DNA from: Phaeosaccion multiseriatum
Taxonomy: Eukaryota > Ochrophyta, other classes
Direction of reading: 5' to 3'
NCBI GenBank assembly: GCA_965112735.1
Contig: OZ218955.1
Span: 3,038,001-3,102,000, forward strand
Length of the DNA stretch: 64,000 nt
The translations under genes and the position numbers were made by a program. Each line of letters opens with the position of its first letter. The first letter of the stretch is position 1. Below the pieces are notes generated by a model. That model saw only the letters and a program-made list of their open reading frames with translations. It ran no database searches and had not been told where the DNA came from. Below are positions 57,506 through 64,000 of the stretch, piece by piece.

Positions 57506-57578
57506 CTTCCCTCGCTGCCTTCAGGTGAACCAAGTAGAGCTGGGCAAGCCGAAGAGGCAAGTCAGTTGTAGCAAGTGA
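50227..57578 (+). CDS. Kinesin-14 (C-terminal motor) with very long disordered N-terminus
   Basis: Minus-end-directed spindle motors have this layout. Exons 50227-53046, 53214-53359, 53611-53962, 54159-54379, 54586-55066, 55309-55449, 55696-56061, 56386-56699, 57013-57133 and 57525-57578 join in phase to 1,671 residues. The first 940-codon exon is mostly Ser/Gly/Ala/Pro low complexity with basic patches. Coiled coil runs from about 860 to 1,215, interrupted by a repeat-rich exon at 54159-54379. The neck and motor start at [16 protein letters not shown], diagnostic for kinesin-14. P-loop GQTGSGKT is at 1347-1354, switch I NAQSSRSH at 1529-1536, switch II DLAGSER at 1562-1568. The motor ends [18 protein letters not shown]. 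Charged or Ser/Gly-rich insertions sit in the motor after RTRP and after SLRDLL. The acceptor at 53213 could instead be 18 bp downstream. Confidence 0.93.
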
Positions 57579-58345
57579 GCCTATGGGTTTCGCTCAATCC
57601 CTTTGGGCTACAACACGCGAACTATTCCGTGTGTGCGTGTCTGTATATATCGCCGGTGGACTCTTGCGTGTGTGTGTGTGTGAGTGTGTGCGTGGTGTGG
57701 CTGTGTGGCCGTGAGCTCTCGTTTCGGAACGTGGAAACACAAACTGCATTCCGGTTAGACAGAGGGGACCTGTGGCCATGAGTTACCATCGCCGCTCTTT
57801 CTTCTATTGAGGACCATCGGCCGATGGCGTATTCTTTGCATAATGTATGGGAGAGAGGGGGGGGAGGGGGCGTGGTGAAGAGAGTAAGAGAAGAGGGTTA
57901 AATAAACAATAAATTGGAAACAAAATAGCCATTTCTCATGTTTGAACTCCGACCACATGTTCATGATGAGAGCATGTACTGTTACTGTGCACTGCTTCTC
58001 CTCCCTCCTTCTTGTACAATCTCGCCTTCCCTCGGCTCTCCCTTCCTCACGACCTCCCCAACCCAATCGCAGCATGTAGCCAAGAACGTTCTTCAAGAAC
58101 GACGTTTGCGCACATACCGATGGGAGAACAAACCAACTCAAACTAATATCCAACTGTATCAGCACCACCCCGCACTATCATGCTGCCTAGTATATACATG
58201 GTGCGCGCCTCGAATTGCCCGAACGAAGCCTTCGCTCCAGCGCCAAACCATAGCGGTACTCTTGGCCTCCAGTACATTGCTGCTGCTGCTGCTGTATCAC
58301 CGACCGCTGCTGCTCCTGCTGCTGCTGCTGCTACCGTTACTCCCC
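57579..58345. other. Spacer between convergent kinesin-14 and MHYT genes
   Basis: An AATAAA pair at about 57899-57912 (GGGTTAAATAAACAATAAAT) is a likely kinesin polyadenylation signal. The inverted partner of the 43.3-kb element lies at 57696-57735 beside a GT repeat. A dispersed 20-mer variant occurs near 58285-58310. I see no gene. Confidence 0.5.
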
Positions 58346-58957
58346 CTACGCATCATCATTGCTGTCCAACGTGCTTGCGAGCTCCTCGTCAGGCAACTTC
58401 CGCTCGCCTCGCTGCTGTATCACCAACTGCTGCTGCCGCACGGTGAGCTCAACTCGCGACGACTCCATAGCGTGCGCCGCCGCACCGTCTTTGGTGGTGC
58501 ATGTGCCGAAGTCTCTCCTTTCGGAACCCCCCCCCCTCCTCACACTGGAGCCGGAGAGGAAATTGGCCATGGGTGGTATAGGCTCTGAGCCCCCGCTCCC
58601 GTGCTGCTGTATCACCAACTGCTGCAGCGCGTTAGGGTCGAGCTTGATCTTGGCCATAAAGTGGGAGAAGTTGGTGTTGTTCACCGGTAGGAAGTTGGTG
58701 CGTAGGTCCACGGCCACGCTCAGTAAGGCAATGATGGCCAGGTTGAGGGTGAGGATTACAATCACAAACTCGAAGGAGGGGGAGGGACACTTCCAAAAGA
58801 AGCCGCTCCTCAGCCAGGTGCTGTCCTTGTCACAGTGGTAGGAGGCGGCGTACATGCCGGTGTAGTGCATGGAACAGGCTGAGGAGGAGGAGGAGGAGGA
58901 GGAGGAGGAGGAGGAGGAGGAGAAGGAGGAGGAGGAGGAGGAGGAGGAGGAGGAGGA

Positions 58958-58988
<31 letters not shown>

Positions 58989-59243
58989 GAGGAGGAGGAG
59001 GAGGAGGAGGAGGAGGAGGAGGAGGAGGAGGAGGAGGAGGAGGAGGAGGAGGAGGAGGAGGAGGAGGAGGAGGAGGAGGAGGAGGAGGAGGAGGAGGAGG
59101 AGGAGGAGGAGGAGGAGGAGGAGGAGGAGGAGGAGGAGGAGGAGGAGGAGGAGGAGGAGGAGGAGGAGGAGGAGGAGGAGGAGGAGGAGGAGGAGGAGGA
59201 GGAGGAGGAGGAGGAGGTCGGGCGTGTCAGCCACGTAGGCAGG

Positions 59244-59276
<33 letters not shown>

Positions 59277-60795
59277 ATGGTCCGGATTATTGCAAAGAGC
59301 ACACAGCCAATCAGCCCTTTGACCCCACACACACACACCTGCGAGTCCGATGACGGCCGCCGCCCCGACTCTGAGCATCTCCAGCGTGGGCTTCCACACG
59401 AGCAGCCTGAACAAGATCCACACTCCTGCAAGAGCCACCACCAGCGCTAACACCACGGAGAGAGCGAGAATGCCGAAGTTCCACTTCACGCGGAAAGGGC
59501 CGTGCAGGGAGGCGATGCCTGTGTGTGCGTGTGTGTGTGTGCGCGCGCGTGTGTATGTGTGTGCGGCGTGTGTATGCGTGTGTACGTGTGAAGTGTGTGT
59601 GTGCGTGCGTGTGTGTGCGTGTGTGTATGTGAAGTGTGTGTGTGAGCGTGTGTGTGTGTGAAAGCGGGAGGCGAGAGGTGAGAGACAGGAGACCGACAGA
59701 GGCGGGGGTGGGGCAGTGGATGGTAGTGGATGGCAGTGGATGGCAGTGGATGGCAGCGGATGAGAGGTGCGATACGCTGGACCTGTCTTATGAAACACAT
59801 CAGAGCGACTGCTTCTCTTTTCTCCTCTCCTCTCCTCTCGCGTCACTGACCACCCCCCGCTATCACACACACACACACACGCGTACGTAATTCTTAGGTA
59901 GATTCCTATCGGAGAAGTCAATAAAATTGACCCCCTCCCCTCTCCCCTACCAGACCCCCCCCCTCACCTGAGAAATGCATGGTCAGCATACCGCCTGCGA
60001 TAAGCACCGCTGCCAGGCAAATCCTTGTCAGCTTTCCAAAGTAGGCCCACCGCTGTGTGACAGAGGCATATGGGGGGAGGGGAGGGAGGCAGGTAAGGCG
60101 CTAGTTGGAGGCGTATGGGTTGGAGGGAGGCACGGTAAGAGCATATCGGAGCCGCACAGGGGCTTGTTGGTGGCGGAGACGGAGGGAGGGCCGCCAAGTG
60201 GGATGAAAAGGGGAAGAGCAGTGAGGCCTCGAAGGCCTACGCCTATTGCACTCACAATTGCGTTCTCCCGGGAGCGCAGCGCCGGCACGTTCTTGTCATA
60301 TTTGGCCAGCATGACGGTCTACCGGGAGAGGGAGAGAGAGAGAGGGAGAGGTCAGGAAGGAGGAGAGAGAGCATTCCATCTTTATCTCATCGCCTCACTC
60401 ATTCACTCATTCACTCACACACTCATTCACTCACTCACTCAATCACACACACACTCACTCACTCACTCACTCACTCACTCACACACACACACACTCACAC
60501 TCACACCCTCACACCCTCACACCCTCACACCCTCACACCCTCACTCACTCACTCGCTCACTCACTCACCTTGAGTCGCGAAGCCCGATCGGAGGCGAAGT
60601 AGATATCATTGCTGGCCTGCCAGAAGCCGAGGCGGTTACACGCGCAGCAGAGCGCGAGGCTCAAGAGGGTGAGGAAGAGCTCGTACTGCACCTCGATCTC
60701 CTCCCCTGTGCTTTCACTCACTAGGCGGCGAGCCCCCATGCCCACTGGGTAGAGCAGTTGGTGGTACAGTAGTAGTAGTAGGTAGTAGGTAGTAG

Positions 60796-60831
<36 letters not shown>

Positions 60832-61698
60832 TATATATACATAGTGGTAGAAGTAATAGTAGTAGTAGCAGTAGTAGTAGTAGGTAGTAGTAGTAGTAGC
60901 AGCAGCAGCATGCAGTTGGTGATACAGCAGTGTCAGGGCAGGGGCAGGAGCAGAGGCGGTTGGAAGGGGGGCAACAGGAGGGGCGGACAGACAGACAGAT
61001 AGGAGAGAGGCAAGACGGGGAGGGACGGGCAAACACAGAGCGAAGGTCATGGGGTAGGACGCATGGAATCCACGTCAGCTGATGTCCGGTAAGTAGATGC
61101 CTGCTCTCCTCTCTGCCCTCTCTTACACTTACGGAAGTGCATGCCCCATATGCCCGCCCCGAGTGACGTCGCAGCGAAGGCGTAGGGCATGTGGAAGATG
61201 CCAAAGTTCGGCCTGGTGCCATCGCACAAGCGCGCGTGATCAAGCACCACCACCGCGCCAAAGGACCCGTATGCGACCTGAACAAGTGGGAGGGAGTGCG
61301 CGACAGCAGCAGCAGCAGCAGCATCAGCAGCAGCAGCAGCAGCAGCAGCATCAGCAGCAGCAGCAGCATCAGCAGCAGCATCAGCAGCAGCAGATCATGG
61401 CGTGTCAGAGGATTTAGAGGGGGAGACAATGTGAGGGGGGGGCGGAGAAGAGGGAACGGGTCGAACACGAGGAAAGAAAGGGAGAAAAAAAAGAAAGAAG
61501 AAGGAAGGAAGGGGAGGAAAGGGGGGGAAATGGTAGAGGCAGGCAAGGGTGGAGAGTGGCAGGAGGAAGCCTGCCCAGGGACGGAAGGGAGACGCATCAC
61601 AATCAGCAATCTTTGCCATCACTCACCACGATGTACGATAAGACGACTTGCCAAGGCATCCACCGCACCGCAAGGACCTCCCCTTCCGTGCATGTCAT
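58346..61698 (-). CDS. MHYT-domain multi-pass membrane protein
   Basis: MHYT domains are membrane sensors best known in bacteria, where they are proposed to bind copper or sense O2, CO or NO, usually fused to GGDEF/EAL or other effectors. Minus-strand exons 61698-61627, 61277-61133, 60744-60569, 60318-60256, 60052-59968, 59518-59339 and 58878-58346 join in phase to 417 residues. The N-terminus WMPWQVVLSYIVVAYGSFGA is typical. All three motifs are present: GIWGMHFLGM (about 66-75), GGMLTMHFSGIASLHG (about 172-187) and CSMHYTGMYAA (about 242-252). Hydrophobic helices lie between them, with a final segment FVIVILTLNLAIIALLSVAV. No GGDEF, EAL or kinase domain follows; the roughly 110-residue cytosolic tail is low complexity and twice encodes the dispersed motif as QQLVIQQ. 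Confidence 0.82.
58881..59217. repeat. About 110-copy GGA array in MHYT intron
   Basis: Near-pure GGA over about 335 bp, ending three bases from the acceptor of the last MHYT exon on the minus strand. There it reads as an unusually long CTC pyrimidine tract. Confidence 0.98.
60770..60905. repeat. AGT/GTAGT microsatellite in MHYT intron
   Basis: Tandem TAG/TAGTAGG units with a short AT block near 60832-60842. It is bracketed by dispersed 20-mer copies at about 60755 and 60913. Confidence 0.95.
61310..61395. repeat. CAG/CATCAG repeat in first MHYT intron
   Basis: CAG units interrupted by CAT, just inside the donor of the first MHYT intron. Confidence 0.94.
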
Positions 61699-62080
61699 CT
61701 CACTTGTGAGATGGCGGCGCTGCGTACCCTCCTTCCGTCTCTTCTACAATACCCTCTTCAACTTCAGGATAGTAGAGAGGAAAGGGGAAGGGGGTGTGAC
61801 CAATTTTTAACGGAGCAGGCGCTAGATCTAAAGGCGTTGGGCAGACGAGGATTGGGGGGGGAAACAAAGAGCCAGCAGTCTCCAGGCTCGCCTCCCGGAG
61901 GAGTGAGCTTCCGAGAACGAGCACCGCACCGAGAGCATAGTGACCTCATCGTGTGTGTCGTGCACAGGGCCAATCTCTACGGGATACAGACGGGAACGAA
62001 AGTTGAACCCCCCCTGTTGGTGTTCCGCTGTGAGGACTCACAGCTGTCGTGGTTTTGGCTAAAAAAATTGCCTACTCTTC
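61699..62080. other. 5' flank of the MHYT gene
   Basis: Upstream (minus strand) of the MHYT start. Short open frames exist on both strands but none has support. It should contain the MHYT promoter; I see no defined element. Confidence 0.4.
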
Positions 62081-63240
62081 TGTGATGCTTCTGGCCGGCC
62101 CAGCCGGCCTGCTTCCTGCTTCTGGGCTGACCTCTCTCAGAAGCATGTCAGGGGCCGACCTGTAATCAGATAATCTTGTCCAGGGTCGACTCCCTCCCTC
62201 CCTCCCTCCCTCCCTCCCTCCCTCCCTCCCTCCCTCCCTCCCTCCCTCCCTCCCTCCCTCCCTCCCTCCCTCCCTCCCTCCCTCCCTCCCTCCCTCCCTC
62301 CCTCCCTCCCTCCCTCCCTCCCTCCCTCCCTCCCTCCCTCCCTCCCTCCCTCCCTCCCTCCCTCCCTCCCTCCCTCCCTCCCTCCCTCCCTCCCTCCCTC
62401 CCTCCCTCCCTCCCTCCCTCCCTCCCTCCCTCCCTCCCTCCCTCCCTCCCTCCCTCCCTCCCTCCCTCCCTCCCTCCCTCCCTCCCTCCCTCCTCCCTCC
62501 CTCCCTCCTCCCTCCCTCCCTCCCTCCCTCCCTCCCTCCTTCCTTCCGTCCTTCCCTCCCTCCCTCCTTCCTTCCGTCCCTCCCATCTTCCTTCCTCCCT
62601 CCCTCCCTCCCTCCCTCCCTCCCTCCCTCCCTCCCTCCCTCCCTCCCTCCCTCCCTCCCTCCCTCCCTCCCTCCCTCCCTCCCTCCCTCCCTCCCTCCCT
62701 CCCTCCCTCCCTCCCTCCCTCCCTCCCTCCCTTGCTTCCTGCTTCTGGCTGGCGCCAGAGGGCCTGCTTCCTGCTTCTGGCCGGCCAGAACCTTGTCAGG
62801 GGCCGAACAGGGTACTCTAGAGCCACGAAGGAACGAAGCCACCCGGCTGGTGAATACGTGATGATGCTGGGAGGTTGATCCGCAGGGTCAAGTCGGTGCT
62901 TGCCTAGTCCTTGCAATTCGATCCTCCTACTGGGCGCGCAGAAGGTTTCTGGGTCGGCATACTTTTTCCTCTCTTCTCTTCATCGGGCAAGACTCAACTT
63001 TTAGAATAACAAACTCACCTCTTCCTCTGTGACTCGTGCGTGAAAGGTACGTCACATTTAATATTATCTAGAACATATTGTGATGGAAGGAGGCTATTCT
63101 TACATGTGGTGTCGTTTGATATAGTCGACCCTGGACAAGGTTACAGTGGGCGCCAGCCATAATCAGTAATCAGGCCCGGCTGGCCAGAATCAGTAATCAG
63201 GCCGGCTGGCGCCGACCGTAATCAGGAACCACATAGCCTT
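62080..63240. repeat. Composite repeat: CCCT array flanked by related direct and inverted repeats
   Basis: About 540 bp of near-pure CCCT (62190-62731, with a short degenerate centre near 62490-62600) is flanked on both sides by GGCCTGCTTCCTGCTTCTGG (62107 and 62761) and by TGTCAGGGGCCGA. CTTGTCCAGGGTCGAC at 62175-62190 is exactly inverted at 63124-63139. A region at 63150-63235 repeats an AATCAGGCCGGCTGG core three times. This looks like a nested mobile-element scar, but I find no coding part. Confidence 0.75.
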
Positions 63241-63508
63241 GTCCAGGGAATTGGAGCTGAAGAGTCATGCGCTGAAGGAGAACCGGGAGACGAGAAAAAG
63301 CCTTGGTGAATAACCGAGTAAATTGCTTACGGAGGAAAGATCTCCTGCTAGGAAAGAACTATCGCACGTGAAGAGGTCAACAGGTGTGCGTTAGCTCTAC
63401 AGTCAATTTAAAAAATCTTCTGTAACTGTACAGGAATGTCCAAACAATAGTAAAGAACAGTTAGAAGAAAAGACGAAAACTCCATAGATTTCACACACAC
63501 CCCAAATC
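63241..63508. other. Spacer before the Copia fragments
   Basis: AT-richer DNA of no recognised function. If the minus-strand Copia fragment were intact, its 3' long terminal repeat would lie here, but I cannot define one. Confidence 0.35.
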
Positions 63509-63600
63509 ATGGGCACCGTCGCCATGGAGTATGTGGAGACGGCTAACGAGCAGGCGGCAGACATCCTTACCAAGAACCTGGCGACGCTCGAAGAACGCAG
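63509..63600 (+). mobile_element. Copia-type RNase H tail fragment, plus orientation
   Basis: Reads GTVAMEYVETANEQAADILT, the conserved end of Ty1/Copia reverse-transcriptase/RNase H, where V...Q.ADILTK is typical. It is a diverged, inverted copy of the same segment at 63605-63690. Confidence 0.75.
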
Positions 63601-63604
63601 TAAC

Positions 63605-63905
63605 GCCGCCAGGTTCTTGCTTGGTCAAGATGTCTACTACCGCCTGGTTAGCCGCCTCCACATACTCCATGGCGACGGTGCCCAACTTGATCTGGTGGCG
63701 GATGTGATGGTAGCGCACATCGATGTGCTTGGTCCTCCTCGGCGCGAGCTCGTTCTCCGCCAGGTTGATGGCCGCCTTGTTGTCCTGAAGAAGAAAGGTA
63801 GCGAAGAGCTGCTCACACTCCAAGTCCCGCAGCGTATAACGCATGCTGAGAATCTCTTTGGTGGCGCTGCTTAAGGCTGGTGAGAAGTCCGTCCTCGTCC
63901 TGCCA
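63605..63905 (-). mobile_element. Copia-type RNase H fragment, minus orientation
   Basis: The minus strand reads ALSSATKEILSMRYTLRDLE, QDNKAAINLAENELAPRRTK, HIDVRYHHIRHQIKLG and a VDILTK end. These match the Copia RNase H pattern (D-N-x-A-A-I, RTKHID.RYHFIR, ADILTK). The expected upstream integrase and reverse transcriptase are absent, so this is a truncated element. Confidence 0.85.
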
Positions 63906-63914
63906 GGAATCAGC

Positions 63915-64000
63915 GCCGAGGAGGACGGTCTTCTCACCAGCCTTGAGCAGCGCCACCAAAGAGATTCTCAGCATGCGTTATACGCCTCGCGACCACTCCG
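63915..64000 (+). mobile_element. Copia RNase H fragment, plus orientation, continues past window end
   Basis: Reverse complement of 63835-63900 with a few mismatches, reading FSPALSSATKEILSMRYT on the plus strand. With the two preceding fragments it makes a +/-/+ zig-zag. Confidence 0.75.

Noticed and set aside
58830-59921. Long poly-Leu, poly-Ser and poly-Glu frames across the MHYT introns
   Set aside because: Products of the GGA array and CA repeats; the real exons (58346-58878, 59339-59518) lie in defined splice frames.
62190-62731. Possible CRISPR array or telomere
   Set aside because: Pure short tandem repeat without spacers, and the unit is not a telomeric hexamer or heptamer.
62072-62916. 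GGRE repeat and SLPP repeat frames over 200 codons
   Set aside because: Both strands of the CCCT array are open in several frames; no start context, splice site or non-repeat protein segment.
63509-64000. Pure assembly or amplification chimera
   Set aside because: Arms of the inverted repeats differ at multiple sites, which a fresh artefact would not; still listed as a finding needing long reads.

Overview
The window is nuclear DNA of an intron-rich, GC-rich unicellular eukaryote. The evidence is GT-AG introns, long spliced genes, a kinetochore Ndc80 subunit, a kinesin-14, an SR splicing factor, a VPS13 lipid-transfer protein and two Golgi-type glycosyltransferases. An alga or other stramenopile-like protist is my guess from the gene mix and very repetitive introns; the sequence does not prove a lineage.

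Layout, left to right. 1-17.3 kb: the 3' two thirds of a VPS13-like gene (+), about 26 exons. 17.9-19.6 kb: a secreted cysteine-repeat protein with a poly-Asp tail (-). 20.1-22.0 kb: a glycosyltransferase-like gene (+) with splice-phase conflicts. 22.0-23.7 kb: a diverged inverted duplication and a novel spliced gene (-). 23.8-29.5 kb: a 14-exon glutamate-dehydrogenase-like gene (+) that keeps the fold but has lost the key catalytic residues. 29.9-36.4 kb: two near-identical intronless ankyrin genes (-) flanking an intronless GT17-like glycosyltransferase (+). 36.9-40.9 kb: an SRSF1-like SR protein (+). 40.9-44.4 kb: no recognisable gene. 44.5-49.2 kb: NDC80 (-), head to head with a kinesin-14 (+, 50.2-57.6 kb). 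58.3-61.7 kb: a seven-exon MHYT membrane protein (-). 62-64 kb: a long CCCT array, inverted repeats and zig-zag fragments of a Copia retrotransposon.

Two features cut across everything. Nearly every intron carries its own long microsatellite. Two short motifs recur dozens of times on both strands in exons, introns and spacers: TGCTGTATCACCAACTGCTG and ATCCACTGCCATCC. When the first falls in exons it is translated in several frames.

The genes are mostly independent housekeeping functions. The exceptions are NDC80 and kinesin-14, both spindle genes that may share a promoter. The leading candidates for new biology are the GDH-like pseudoenzyme, the MHYT protein and the dispersed 20-mer family. 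Exon models were built by hand from splice-site and reading-phase consistency, and no database search was possible.
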